A DNA stretch of 38,055 nucleotides from Verrucomicrobiia bacterium (GTDB lineage Bacteria > Verrucomicrobiota > Verrucomicrobiia > Verrucomicrobiales > DEV007), in contig JAGRPC010000057.1 of NCBI GenBank assembly GCA_020439925.1, positions 1-38,055 on the forward strand, given 5' to 3'. A program made the position numbers and the translations under genes. Of this stretch, positions 7,515 through 16,301 are shown one piece after another. The first letter of the stretch is position 1. The number at the start of each line of letters is the position of its first letter. The notes under the pieces are model-generated. The model did no database searches. It had not been told where the DNA came from and saw only the letters and a list, made by a program, of their open reading frames with translations.

Positions 7515-8711
7515 ATGCCTTCAATGCCGACTTCGACAGACGTCCCTCTTTCCTCCGCCTATGCAGGTGAAGTCGGGACAGAAATCGTCGAACAGCCAGG
7601 AAACCCGGGGCACGAGAATCTCCCGCGTCGGATTGGTCGTGTTTTTGATGCCCTGCTTGGCTTTCTAACTCTCGTGCCGTTCCTGGCCGTGATCTCGGCG
7701 GTGCCCCTTCTGAACCTGTTCAGCCTCGGGTATCTTCTCGAATCCTCGGCCCGTGTCGCCCGCAGCGGCAGGCTTCGCGATGGTTTTATCGGGTATCGGG
7801 GGTTTTCGGCGATCGGCAAGGCGCTTCTCTGCCTCTGGATTGCTTGGCTCCCCCTGCGTATCGTTTACAGCTATTGGCAGGATGCCGAGCTGATCACTCC
7901 GGGCAGCCCTAACTCTCGAGCGTTACGATTGGCCCTGATCGTTCTTTCCCTTCTCTTTTTCATCCATGTCACGTGGGCTCTCATTCGTGGGGGCAAACTG
8001 CGTCATTTCCTCTGGCCGGCTCCTTTCCGCCTGCTTCGCTGGCTGGGATCCGACTGGAATGTTGGTCCAGTGATCGAAAGACTGCGGTCATACGTAAAGG
8101 CATTGCGGCTAGGCCATTTTTTCCGGCTTGGCGCAGGTGGCTTTGCCGGTGCCGCCATGTGGCTCGCGCTGCCCGTCCTGGTTCTTTTTGCCTCGGCTCA
8201 GGTTCCCCAGCCCGGGCTTTCCTTTCTCGGCTCCTTTCTCGGGAGCGTCCTTCTGGGACTGGTGGTCATGTATCTGCCGTTTCTGCAGACCCGGTATGCC
8301 ATAACCACAAGATTCCGCGCATTTCGAGAATTTCGTTCTGCTCGTGAAGCCTTTCGCCGTGCACCTCTCGCCTTCTGGACGGCTCTGTCTGCCACACTGC
8401 TTTTTGCCCTCCCACTCTATCTTTTGAAAATTGAACTCACTCCGGACGAGATTGCCTGGCTTCCCAATATCGTGTTCGTCCTCTTCATCTTTCCAGCTCG
8501 CCTTCTGCTTGGCTGGGCCATGGCGCGGGCTGATCGCCGCGAAAGCGCTCGGTCTTGGGTCTGGCGATGGCTCGCCCGACTGGGCGCTCTCCCGGTGGTG
8601 GCGATCTATGTCTTTATCGTATGGCTCAGCCAGTATCTCAGCTGGCATGGCAGTTTCGGACTTGCCGAGCAACACGCGTTTCTGGTTCCTGCGCCCCTTC
8701 TGGGACTGTAA
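7515..8711 (+). CDS. Polytopic membrane protein of unknown function
   Basis: I do not recognise a named family. The 398-residue protein (ATG at 7515; ATG at 7524 is equally possible, and an upstream in-frame start at 7470 seems too early) has a soluble N-terminus of about 35 residues, then about eight hydrophobic segments, for example LLGFLTLVPFLAVISAVPLL, LRLALIVLSLLFFIHVTWAL, MWLALPVLVLFASAQV, LGSVLLGLVVMYLPFL, FWTALSATLLFALPLYLL and LPVVAIYVFIVWLSQYL. Cytoplasmic loops are Arg-rich (RFRAFREFRSAREAFRRA). The FRSAREAFRRAP loop and overall pattern resemble DUF4013-type proteins, but this is only a suggestion. It stands alone: divergent from the cytochrome gene and convergent with the DUF167 gene. 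Confidence 0.8.
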   Translation: MPSMPTSTDVPLSSAYAGEVGTEIVEQPGNPGHENLPRRIGRVFDALLGFLTLVPFLAVISAVPLLNLFSLGYLLESSARVARSGRLRDGFIGYRGFSAIGKALLCLWIAWLPLRIVYSYWQDAELITPGSPNSRALRLALIVLSLLFFIHVTWALIRGGKLRHFLWPAPFRLLRWLGSDWNVGPVIERLRSYVKALRLGHFFRLGAGGFAGAAMWLALPVLVLFASAQVPQPGLSFLGSFLGSVLLGLVVMYLPFLQTRYAITTRFRAFREFRSAREAFRRAPLAFWTALSATLLFALPLYLLKIELTPDEIAWLPNIVFVLFIFPARLLLGWAMARADRRESARSWVWRWLARLGALPVVAIYVFIVWLSQYLSWHGSFGLAEQHAFLVPAPLLGL

Positions 8712-8724
8712 CGCGCGGGAGGTC

Positions 8725-8955
8725 TCAATCCGAGACGATCTCAACCACTTTAAGGCGTCCTGAAGCACCGGTCCGAATGCGCACCTGGCTCTTGCGAACG
8801 TCGAAATGCCTGGCCACCAGTGAAATCAGCGCCGTGTTGGCCCTGCCGTCCACCGGAGGAGCCTTGATCCGGGCAATCCAATTGCCGTCTTCCTGCTCAT
8901 CTAAGGTCTCGTCGCGGGAATTCGGCTTCACGCGGACTTCGATGCGCCGACTCAT
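8725..8955 (-). CDS. DUF167 (YggU-like) small protein
   Basis: The 76 residues match the DUF167/UPF0235 family in length and signature: RVKPNSRDE near the N-terminus, APPVDGRANTALI in the middle, and VRIRTGASGRLKVVEI at the end. The family is a small alpha/beta fold of unknown biochemical role. GGAG lies about six bases before the ATG, a plausible ribosome binding site. It follows the NagB-PIG-L fusion gene by 23 bases on the same strand, so the two probably share a transcript, though a functional link is not evident. Confidence 0.88.
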   Translation of the reverse strand: MSRRIEVRVKPNSRDETLDEQEDGNWIARIKAPPVDGRANTALISLVARHFDVRKSQVRIRTGASGRLKVVEIVSD

Positions 8956-8978
8956 GGAATCTCCGGGAGGATTTTGGA

Positions 8979-10913
8979 TCAGGGCGCCTTCCAGAGCTTG
9001 AAGGATTCGATCCCTTCGTACTCGGCCATCCCGAGAGAATCATAGACAGCGGCATTCTCGCGATTGCGCGCGGCCGCATTGAGATCGTCCTCATTCAGGG
9101 ACATGAAACGGCGCAGGGCTTCAGTCTTTTCTTCGAGCTGGTCTGGACTCATGGGGACTGCCATATCGATTTCGTGCGCCTCGAGAGGTCGATCCCGTCC
9201 ACGATAGAGCCAGACCTTGCAGTCGTTTCGGAAACCTGCACCGTAAGCCATTGCCCATGCCTCCGCGAACGCTCGAAAGGCAATGGCCTGGGGAGAACTC
9301 GGATCGCTTGCATCCCCGGTGGCGAAGACACTGTGCGGTTGGAAATCAGCCAAAACGTCCCGAACTCCTTCCGCATCTGCGGTTTCAAACCGAAATCGGC
9401 GATATCTGCCAGATTCGTAAAAAGGCAGGTCAAGAAACTGGGAATCATGATATCGCAGTCTACAAACGGAAGCTGCATCCCGGGCTTCACCGCGGAGGAT
9501 GAGAGCCTTGAGCTTACGAACGAAGTCGGGGTCGATTCCAAATTCCCCTTTCGCATCGATGGCCTCGACAATGGAGCGGGCATAGGAAGTCTGACTCTCC
9601 CACTCTGGTGAATGGCTCGACTCGGCCATTTCCAACACGACACGGGCAAAATTCAAGGCCGCTCCGTCCGCCACCCGAAGGTTCCCTGAGGTTTGAAAGA
9701 CCAGCCTCACCTCGTGGCCTTGCTCACGAAGCCGGGTCAGAGTTCCTCCCATCCCGATAAAGGCGTCAGTGGGCTCGGGACTGAAAACAACGACTCGTTT
9801 CGGGAACGGCTGGGATCGTTCGGGACGCCGGGAATCATCCACGCCAGGTTTTCCTCCGGGCCAACCGGTGATGGTGTGCTGAACCCGGTTGAAAATATCG
9901 ATATTCACTTCGTAGGCCGCTTCAGACGTGGACGCCAAGAGGCCTTCGGCGCCATTTTCGTTGTAATCTTCGTCGACAAGCTTCAGAACGGGCTTCTCGA
10001 GCTTTCGAGCCATCCAGACGACGGCCCGCTTCTTCATCGGAGCATCCCATTCGACCGGACCGACGAGCCAGGGAAAACGAAAACGGGTCAGGTAGGAAGC
10101 GGCTGCCTGATCGACCAGGAACGTGGCATTCGGGTGAGTCTGGAGGAAGCTGGCGGATACCTGGTCCGTTACTTTCCCCTCCACGGCCTCGCGTACGATG
10201 CCCGCCTTGTTTGCCCCCCAAGCCATGAGAACAAGCCTTTTCGCCTCGAGTATGGTCCCTACCCCCATCGTAATCGCCGACCGGGGCACATTGGCAACCC
10301 CCATGAAGTCGGCTGCAGCATCCTGTCGGGTGACGCGGTCGAGGGTGATCATTCGGGTCGCGGAATCGATGGCCGATCCGGGTTCGTTGAATCCGATATG
10401 ACCGGTTCTTCCGATTCCGAGAATCTGAAGATCCAACCCTCCAGCCTCGGCGATCCGGTGCTCGTAGTCGCGGCAATGATCGTAGACGGCCTCCATCGGA
10501 ACGGTGCCGTCCGGCAAATGGATGCGGTCTGGAGAGAGGTCTACGTGATCGAAGAGCTGGTCGCTCATGAAGCGGTAGTAGCTCTCGGGGTGGTCGCGAG
10601 CCAGGCCGTAATATTCGTCAAGATTGAAAGTGATGACGTCGCGAAAGCTGAGCCCCTCATCCCGGTGCAGCCGGATCAACTCGCGATAAAAGGGAACGGG
10701 AGTCGAACCCGTGGCGAGCCCGAGCACGGTAAGCTTGCCGGAGGCACTGCGTTCGCGGATGAGTGCAGCCACCTCGCCGGCCAGTGCTGCCGAAGCGCTC
10801 GCCGAATCCGGATGCACGAGGGTGCGCACCTTCTCAAAGCGTTCTCGCTGGTTGGTCTGCTTCTGACCTGCTGCTTCGAGAATCTGGAGTGGCGGCGTCG
10901 TGGGAGTGCTCAT
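8979..10913 (-). CDS. NagB-like deaminase fused to degenerate PIG-L domain
   Basis: This 644-residue protein joins two domains. Residues about 25-310 are a glucosamine-6-phosphate deaminase/isomerase fold: LATGSTPVPFYRELIRLH, FNLDEYYGL, LGIGRTGHIGFNEPGS, ITMGVGTILEAKRLVLMAWG. NagB converts glucosamine-6-phosphate to fructose-6-phosphate and ammonia. The usual GADGH catalytic stretch reads GRTGH, so the aspartate is Thr, which I believe is typical of the long two-domain form known from Bacteroidota. Residues about 372-640 align with PIG-L/LmbE deacetylases (VVVFSP, GMGGTLTRLREQGHEV, FLDLPFYESGRYR, FATGDASDP, EIDMAVPMSPDQL). The zinc motif HPDD is EPTD here (380-383), and DPHGTH is DPSSPQ, so the C-terminal domain is probably not a hydrolase. 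ATG at 10913 has no Shine-Dalgarno. Likely role: amino-sugar catabolism; exact reaction uncertain. Confidence 0.88.
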   Translation of the reverse strand: MSTPTTPPLQILEAAGQKQTNQRERFEKVRTLVHPDSASASAALAGEVAALIRERSASGKLTVLGLATGSTPVPFYRELIRLHRDEGLSFRDVITFNLDEYYGLARDHPESYYRFMSDQLFDHVDLSPDRIHLPDGTVPMEAVYDHCRDYEHRIAEAGGLDLQILGIGRTGHIGFNEPGSAIDSATRMITLDRVTRQDAAADFMGVANVPRSAITMGVGTILEAKRLVLMAWGANKAGIVREAVEGKVTDQVSASFLQTHPNATFLVDQAAASYLTRFRFPWLVGPVEWDAPMKKRAVVWMARKLEKPVLKLVDEDYNENGAEGLLASTSEAAYEVNIDIFNRVQHTITGWPGGKPGVDDSRRPERSQPFPKRVVVFSPEPTDAFIGMGGTLTRLREQGHEVRLVFQTSGNLRVADGAALNFARVVLEMAESSHSPEWESQTSYARSIVEAIDAKGEFGIDPDFVRKLKALILRGEARDAASVCRLRYHDSQFLDLPFYESGRYRRFRFETADAEGVRDVLADFQPHSVFATGDASDPSSPQAIAFRAFAEAWAMAYGAGFRNDCKVWLYRGRDRPLEAHEIDMAVPMSPDQLEEKTEALRRFMSLNEDDLNAAARNRENAAVYDSLGMAEYEGIESFKLWKAP

Positions 10914-11044
10914 TTAGGGGAGCATAATGCTGGAGCGTAGCGGATGAGGTGTCAACGAGAGTGAATTGACGGGATGCGGGTTCCTTTGAAGATTGTCCGG
11001 CAAAATCCCCCTCCCCACGAAAAAGCGTCCACCTCCAATCGGAC

Positions 11045-11680
11045 ATGCTCAACAACGCACCTGATCGCCCGCCCGGGACTCCCAACGAATGGGGAGTCCT
11101 TGTCATCATTTCGTTCTTTTTCGCGCTCTTCCTCGTGGTCGATCTTGCCCGGGAGTTTTCTATCCAGAAGCTGAGCGTGCCCTTCTTTCTCGTTTCCTGG
11201 GTGGTATTGCTCGTCGTTCATGAATTCGGACACGCGCTGGTCGCTCGCGCCCTGGGATGGCGGGTGGAAAAGGTATCGATCGGGACAGGGAGAGTGCGCG
11301 CCGAGTATCGGCTTCTGGGACTGCCGGTTGAATTCCGCACCCTTCCGCTGTCGGGTTATGTCGTGCCAAGGCCCCTCGATCTTCGACTTCCCCGGGTGAA
11401 ACACTTCCTGATTTACGCTGCAGGCCCCGGGGTGGAATTGCTCTCCGTTGCCCTGTGGGTAGTAATTCTTGGAACCGATCGGCTTCTCGCCGCATCAGCC
11501 GCCCCCGCCATCCTCGCGATTCAGTCGTATTGCGTTGCCGCGCTCTTTGGATCCATCTTCAACCTCATCCCCCTCTCCCATACTTCGGGAAACGGTATTG
11601 CGTGGTCGGACGGACTTGGCATGATCCATTGTTGGGGAATCCCTGACGAGGAATACCGGCGGATGCGAGACGAAAAGTAA
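11045..11680 (+). CDS. Small M50-type (site-2 protease-like) membrane metalloprotease
   Basis: The 211 residues are mostly hydrophobic. A segment at 45-58 leads into HEFGH (59-63), the zinc-binding HExxH motif of M50 proteases, followed by ALVARALGWRVEKVSIG, PLSGYV, and a second pair of segments with AAGPGVELLSVALWVVIL. The third zinc ligand motif is represented by FNLIPL at 172-177 with Asp189 in SDG; the spacing is longer than the usual NxxPxPxxDG. There is no PDZ domain. M50 enzymes cleave substrates within the membrane. It lies between the divergent nagB-like gene and the convergent MoxR operon, so no neighbour suggests a substrate. The family is well supported; activity is inferred. Confidence 0.85.
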   Translation: MLNNAPDRPPGTPNEWGVLVIISFFFALFLVVDLAREFSIQKLSVPFFLVSWVVLLVVHEFGHALVARALGWRVEKVSIGTGRVRAEYRLLGLPVEFRTLPLSGYVVPRPLDLRLPRVKHFLIYAAGPGVELLSVALWVVILGTDRLLAASAAPAILAIQSYCVAALFGSIFNLIPLSHTSGNGIAWSDGLGMIHCWGIPDEEYRRMRDEK

Positions 11681-11699
11681 ACCCTGTTGGCTCGGCGGC

Positions 11700-14312
11700 T
11701 CAACCCTGTTGCCGGATCCGAAGGAGATCGAGAACACCAAGAACGTTTTCCCATCTCCGAATACACAGATCGACAAGGAGGAGCCCGAGAAAAGCCATCA
11801 TCAGGTAGGGCCACAATTCGACATAGCGTGAGACGTTCTCCCCGGTGAGTAGAGGGGGAGATTCGGCCGACTCAAGGTAGGTTCCGCCGGTGAGCGCACA
11901 GGCTTCACGGAGCAGGCTGTCGTTGACCTGCCCTGTGGCGACCTCGCTCGAGGGATTGTGAACGTAACCTGCGGAGACGATCTGAGATCCCGATCGGGCT
12001 CGCACAAGGTAAACCCCCGGGTCGGCGGGGCGGAAACGCGAGGCATACCACCCCGGCCCCTCCTGAGCCAACGGGAGGGTCGCAATGGTTTTCATCCCCG
12101 CGCCGAGAGCGTTGGCCGGCACGTGAAAGATATCAGCCTCGACCTCGGCACCGTCCCGCCGTGTCGCCGCATCTTCGGCGAGGTCAACGGCAATTTTCAC
12201 CTCGGAGCCGACTTCCTCGAGGCGAAGGTCCATGTAAAGCCCTTGCGGAGCCCGGGCGGTTTCTCTCAGGATCTGTGACCAGATGCGGCTGTATCCTTCC
12301 CAGTCGGAGACCCAGAGGGCGGCCCATCGAGATTTGCAATCGGAGGTAAAGGCCGTCACCTTCCCCAGTCCGAAACGCCATTGGGCGAGCAGCGGGTCTC
12401 CAGTATCGGTCACGAGCGGCACCTGGGCCGTGGCTTTCCGGTTTGTCTTCACATAACCGAGAAGCGGAGGGGCGACCCCATCCTCCCAGTCACGGAGCAT
12501 GGGGTGTTTTTCGACCAGATGCGGTTCAAAGGCTTCCTCCCGGATCATGCGCCCGGTGTGGGTAAGCGTGTCCTGGGTGAAGATGCGGACGATCGAATTG
12601 GGGTCCATTGTCACGTAACTCTGACCACCTCCAGCCGCGGCGATGGACTGCAGAAGCCCGACCTGTGCCCCGGCGCCGACCGCAACTGTCGAGATGGTGA
12701 TCCCTTCCGCGTGGCATTGCGAAGCCAGGGCCTGGTAACCTTCGCCGGAACTCTGGCCGTCGGTCAGCACGATCATGTGTTTGATCTTCGACTTCACCCG
12801 GTTCAGTTCCTCGCGAGCCTTGACCATTCCGGGATAAATGTTTGTCCCTCCGCCGGATCCAATCAAAGCTACCTGGCTGGCTATCGTGCTCGTGGAGGTG
12901 ACTTTCGTCATGGGAACGATCTCGTGAACCTGGGAATCGAATGCATAGACCCCGATGAAGTCCTTGTTCGAGAGAAGTTCCGCACTGGCGATGGCCGCCG
13001 ACTTGCAGATCTCGATCTTTTGACCGGCCATGGAGCCGGATCGGTCGATGACCAGGGCAAGTGCCGAAGACTGCAGTTCCTCCTGATCCGGGGCACGCAG
13101 CTTTACGGGGAGCACTTCCTCGATCGGAGTGCGGTAGTATCCCCCCACACCAAAGGAATTCATGCCGCCTATCATCACAAACCCGCCACCCAGCTTTTCG
13201 ACAAAATCCCGCATCGCCGTCATGCGGGCTTCGCCGAGTCGGTGGGCCGGAATATCCGAAAGGATAATGCCATCGTAGCCGGCAAGTTCCTGAAGCGAAT
13301 CCGGAATCCCCTCTGGAGTTCTCACATCGAGCCGGATCCCTTCCTCATTCATCGCGCCGGCGAGATAACGGGACTCTCCCTCCTCCCCTTCCACGTAAAG
13401 GAAGAGCGGCTTCCCTCTCACATCGACGATCGCCAGAGCCTCGTTGTTCTCCGGAATGGCGTCCCGTCCCTCAAATCCTTCGATGACGGCCTGGTAGTTG
13501 TAGATGTTTCGCTTCTCAGGAACGCGGGAAAACCGATGGTTCAACACTTCGCCTGCCGTCACGGTGAGATCGGTCGAATCGACCTCGACACCGTTTTCAA
13601 AAAGACGGAGCCTCCCGGGGCCTGAGAGGGAGCTTTCCACGGTGGCCTCCAGGTCGAGACTGGCCCCTTCGTTGAGACGAGATTGCGAGGGAATCAACCG
13701 GGTGACACGCACATCTGGCTGGATTTTCCCGGACACGCCGAGCGCGTGGATGCGAATGTTGGAGACTGCCGCCTCTTTCGCCGCCTCCATGAGGGATCCT
13801 TCGGTCTCAACCCCGTCCCCTACAAGAATCAGATGGCGACTCGAACCTGCCGGAAACAGGCCGCGTGCGAGTTGCACACCACGTTCAAAATTCGAAGATG
13901 CGCCGATCGCCCCCATCAAGGTCTCGCGAACTTCCGGCTTGGGCAGAGGCTCGCGGCTTCCCGGATTCTGAAGGATGCGCCCTTCACTGCCAACTGCGAC
14001 AAACCCGATCGTTGCGGTCTCTCCGATTCCTTTTCGTAAGGCTTCGGCTGCCTCATAAACCGAACGCAGTCCCTCAGGCCCCTGGCTGCGGCTGTGATCC
14101 AGCAGAAAGAGGACACTCTGGTCCCTGCTGGTCATGAGGCGGGCCGGTGAGGCGATAGATAGAATGACAAGGATCAACAGAAAGGATCGCACCAGGAGTA
14201 ACAGCCGGCGGCGTGCGCCCCCCATGGGATGGGTGGAGCGCGCGTCAAACCAGACCAGCAGCGCGAGCGCTGGCAGAACAAGGAAAAGGGCTTTTGGATA
14301 CAACCAGTCCAT
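11700..14312 (-). CDS. Membrane protein with two VWA domains and GATase1-like core
   Basis: Last gene of the eight-gene MoxR operon. The 870 residues begin with two membrane segments (about 7-22 and 38-58). A first VWA domain (about 67-200) has DHSRS at 72-76 and Asp166. After a beta-rich linker comes a class I glutamine amidotransferase-like fold (about 300-410; GGGFVMIGGMNSFGVGGY), without an obvious catalytic cysteine nucleophile. A second VWA domain (about 416-600) has an intact MIDAS motif DRSGSM starting at Asp423 and VLTDGQSS. A C-terminal membrane segment (LWPYLMMAFLGLLLVDLCI) follows. This arrangement is common in Planctomycetes/Verrucomicrobia. Its start is nine bases after the BatA-like gene. 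Likely inner-membrane, with both VWA domains exposed outside the cytoplasm; partner unknown. Confidence 0.88.
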   Translation of the reverse strand: MDWLYPKALFLVLPALALLVWFDARSTHPMGGARRRLLLLVRSFLLILVILSIASPARLMTSRDQSVLFLLDHSRSQGPEGLRSVYEAAEALRKGIGETATIGFVAVGSEGRILQNPGSREPLPKPEVRETLMGAIGASSNFERGVQLARGLFPAGSSRHLILVGDGVETEGSLMEAAKEAAVSNIRIHALGVSGKIQPDVRVTRLIPSQSRLNEGASLDLEATVESSLSGPGRLRLFENGVEVDSTDLTVTAGEVLNHRFSRVPEKRNIYNYQAVIEGFEGRDAIPENNEALAIVDVRGKPLFLYVEGEEGESRYLAGAMNEEGIRLDVRTPEGIPDSLQELAGYDGIILSDIPAHRLGEARMTAMRDFVEKLGGGFVMIGGMNSFGVGGYYRTPIEEVLPVKLRAPDQEELQSSALALVIDRSGSMAGQKIEICKSAAIASAELLSNKDFIGVYAFDSQVHEIVPMTKVTSTSTIASQVALIGSGGGTNIYPGMVKAREELNRVKSKIKHMIVLTDGQSSGEGYQALASQCHAEGITISTVAVGAGAQVGLLQSIAAAGGGQSYVTMDPNSIVRIFTQDTLTHTGRMIREEAFEPHLVEKHPMLRDWEDGVAPPLLGYVKTNRKATAQVPLVTDTGDPLLAQWRFGLGKVTAFTSDCKSRWAALWVSDWEGYSRIWSQILRETARAPQGLYMDLRLEEVGSEVKIAVDLAEDAATRRDGAEVEADIFHVPANALGAGMKTIATLPLAQEGPGWYASRFRPADPGVYLVRARSGSQIVSAGYVHNPSSEVATGQVNDSLLREACALTGGTYLESAESPPLLTGENVSRYVELWPYLMMAFLGLLLVDLCIRRWENVLGVLDLLRIRQQG

Positions 14313-14321
14313 TCCGGATTC

Positions 14322-16289
14322 TCAGTAAACAGCGTGCCGGTGAAAGAGCCAGCTTTCCAGGAGCAGCAGCACCGCCACCCCGCAAAGCAGCCAAAGCTTG
14401 AGATTTCCCGCAAAGCGGTTGGTCACGGCAAAATAGTCGGCTTCTCCTGCCAGTTCACTTCTGAGTGACTCCAGATCGGACTCCTCCGCCGAAAGCAAAT
14501 GCGAAGCCCCGCGAAGTCCGCTATCGGTTTCCCAAACGCCAATTCGGTCCATCTCAATCAAGCCGGATTTCAGGGGAACATTCGTGCGTCGCGATCCCCT
14601 CCCCTGATTCTCGGTCCAGGTCAGGGAACTTCCGGTGACCGGCGCCAGTTCGCCCGATCGGTAAAGTTTTGACTGATCTTCCGCATTTTCCTGGTCGACG
14701 CACCAGTAAAGGGCATTCCCCACGAGAATCGGAAAGGAAGCCGTCAGAGGCAGCCTCTCCGAGAGGCCAGGCGAAAATCCCATTACGACGACGCGACTGC
14801 CACCAACTTCTCCTGCAGAAAGGATGGGGTCCGGTCCTGCAAACCAAAGGGGATCAAGCGATCCCCGTCCGTCAAAGAGGGACGTCTGTGTGATCGCCAT
14901 GCGGGAACTGCTGACCCGGAACAGGACGGGATGTTCACCATTTCCGGTCCGCACGGCATCGTAGGGAACCGGCGCCGCCAATCGCTTGACCGTCAGCATC
15001 CCGACATGATCAGGAGGATTCAGCACGATTGCAGGGGTATCTGTCGGCCACTCTTCAGGAAGCCATCCATCGAAGATCACGGCGTCGACCCGGGTCTTGA
15101 GCGGCCAGGCAGAAGGGTTGCCCTTCAGCAATTCGAAACTCCCCGATTCCTGCATCGAAGTAAGAGCGAATCGGGTGTAGGGGTCCTCCGTTTCATCCGG
15201 CCGAATCCAGGCGGCCAGAATTGGCCGGATTTCAGGAAGGGGGAGCATCACTTCATCATCGAGAGGGAAGTCGTCGCCATCCGCATCGAGGGAAATACGA
15301 AGCAGTTGATCGCGTGAGCCGTTGATGCGGAGTGTCAAGGTGCTCTGCGACCCTGGATTCAGATCAAGCTCCCGCAACTGACTCGGGATTCCCCCCACGG
15401 CAAGACGCAGGCGGGCTTTGACAGGCTCCGGCGCATCGTGATTCAGGGCGATCCTCACAAACACGTCATAACGGGCATATTCGAGAGGTACCCCTCGAAG
15501 TTGTACGGCAGTGATCCCCGCATTGCTCACCTTGGGGAGGGCGAGATTGAGTTCGTGGACTTTCGTGACGGTGTCTGTCGATTGCTCCTGCACCTGCAAC
15601 TCGGGCGAGCTGCTCGCGATTACCTCAGAACCTCCCCCATCGCTCTCGGCGGCATTCGCGTCGACCTCGCCTGCCCGATCTTCCGAATCCCCGCCCGTGA
15701 TAAGGCGGTCACTGAGATGCCAGATAGCGGTGGGAGGCTCAAGGGATGCGATCATCTGCGCCGTTTCCATCGCCGCATCGGCTCGCCCGGCAATGGGACG
15801 GATGACGACCGTATCAAGTCGTGAAAGAAGTTCTCGCCGTTTCAGGGTGCGAGGCTGGACGACCTCTGGACGCTGGTCGTAGGCGATGAGGGCGATGCCG
15901 ACTTCATCAGGCACCTTGGTAAGGCGCTCCCTAATAACACGCTTAGCTGCCTCCAGTCGACTCTCGCCAATCTCATCCATGACTCCCATGGAAGCGGAGC
16001 GATCCAGAAGAATCACGACCGTGCGATAACGATCGGCATCGTCCTGTCGCACGATCAGTCCGGAAAGCACGAAGACCGCCACGACAAGAAGGAGCAGGGT
16101 CAGGAGAAACGAAAGCCATCGTTTGAGGCGTCGCAACCACGCGGACTCCTGGTGCTCCTTGGCGAGGGTTTTGAAAAAGACGAGAGTAGAAACGCGAACC
16201 TTTTTCGATCGCCTTCGAACCAGGTAGAGAAGCACCGGAATGAGGGCAAGCAACAAGAGCCAAAGCGAACCTGGACTGAGGAACTCCAT
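14322..16289 (-). CDS. BatA-type VWA membrane protein
   Basis: The N-terminus, MEFLSPGSLWLLLLALIPVL then LYLVRRRSKKVRVSTLVFF, is the BatA (aerotolerance regulator N-terminal) signature: a membrane segment followed by a basic stretch and a second segment at about 60-80. A VWA domain follows with DRSASMG at 96-102 (MIDAS D-x-S-x-S intact) and ALIAYDQRPEVVQP. The rest of the 655 residues is beta-rich, with an acidic low-complexity patch at about 205-230, and ends in a membrane segment LWLLCGVAVLLLLESWLF. In Bat operons such proteins sit with MoxR and DUF58, as here. ATG at 16289 is 12 bases after the DUF58 stop codon; no Shine-Dalgarno is seen. Confidence 0.88.
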   Translation of the reverse strand: MEFLSPGSLWLLLLALIPVLLYLVRRRSKKVRVSTLVFFKTLAKEHQESAWLRRLKRWLSFLLTLLLLVVAVFVLSGLIVRQDDADRYRTVVILLDRSASMGVMDEIGESRLEAAKRVIRERLTKVPDEVGIALIAYDQRPEVVQPRTLKRRELLSRLDTVVIRPIAGRADAAMETAQMIASLEPPTAIWHLSDRLITGGDSEDRAGEVDANAAESDGGGSEVIASSSPELQVQEQSTDTVTKVHELNLALPKVSNAGITAVQLRGVPLEYARYDVFVRIALNHDAPEPVKARLRLAVGGIPSQLRELDLNPGSQSTLTLRINGSRDQLLRISLDADGDDFPLDDEVMLPLPEIRPILAAWIRPDETEDPYTRFALTSMQESGSFELLKGNPSAWPLKTRVDAVIFDGWLPEEWPTDTPAIVLNPPDHVGMLTVKRLAAPVPYDAVRTGNGEHPVLFRVSSSRMAITQTSLFDGRGSLDPLWFAGPDPILSAGEVGGSRVVVMGFSPGLSERLPLTASFPILVGNALYWCVDQENAEDQSKLYRSGELAPVTGSSLTWTENQGRGSRRTNVPLKSGLIEMDRIGVWETDSGLRGASHLLSAEESDLESLRSELAGEADYFAVTNRFAGNLKLWLLCGVAVLLLLESWLFHRHAVY

Positions 16290-16301
16290 GCAAGGGCTGA
16301 A

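Noticed and set aside
10690-10712. tRNA T-loop-like GTTCGA motif on the minus strand
   Set aside because: It sits inside the nagB-like coding sequence; no acceptor stem or cloverleaf can be built around it.
9693-10940. Long plus-strand open frame (415 codons) opposite the nagB-like gene
   Set aside because: It is fully antisense to a gene with clear family motifs, its translation resembles no protein family, and long antisense frames are expected in GC-rich coding DNA.
11683-11713. Direct repeat ACCCTGTTG at the convergent gene ends
   Set aside because: Only nine bases repeated twice, one copy within the last codons of the VWA gene; it has no terminator structure and is probably chance.
12381-13625. 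Long plus-strand open frame (414 codons) opposite the VWA/GATase-like gene
   Set aside because: Antisense to conserved VWA coding sequence including the MIDAS motif; no recognisable domain of its own.
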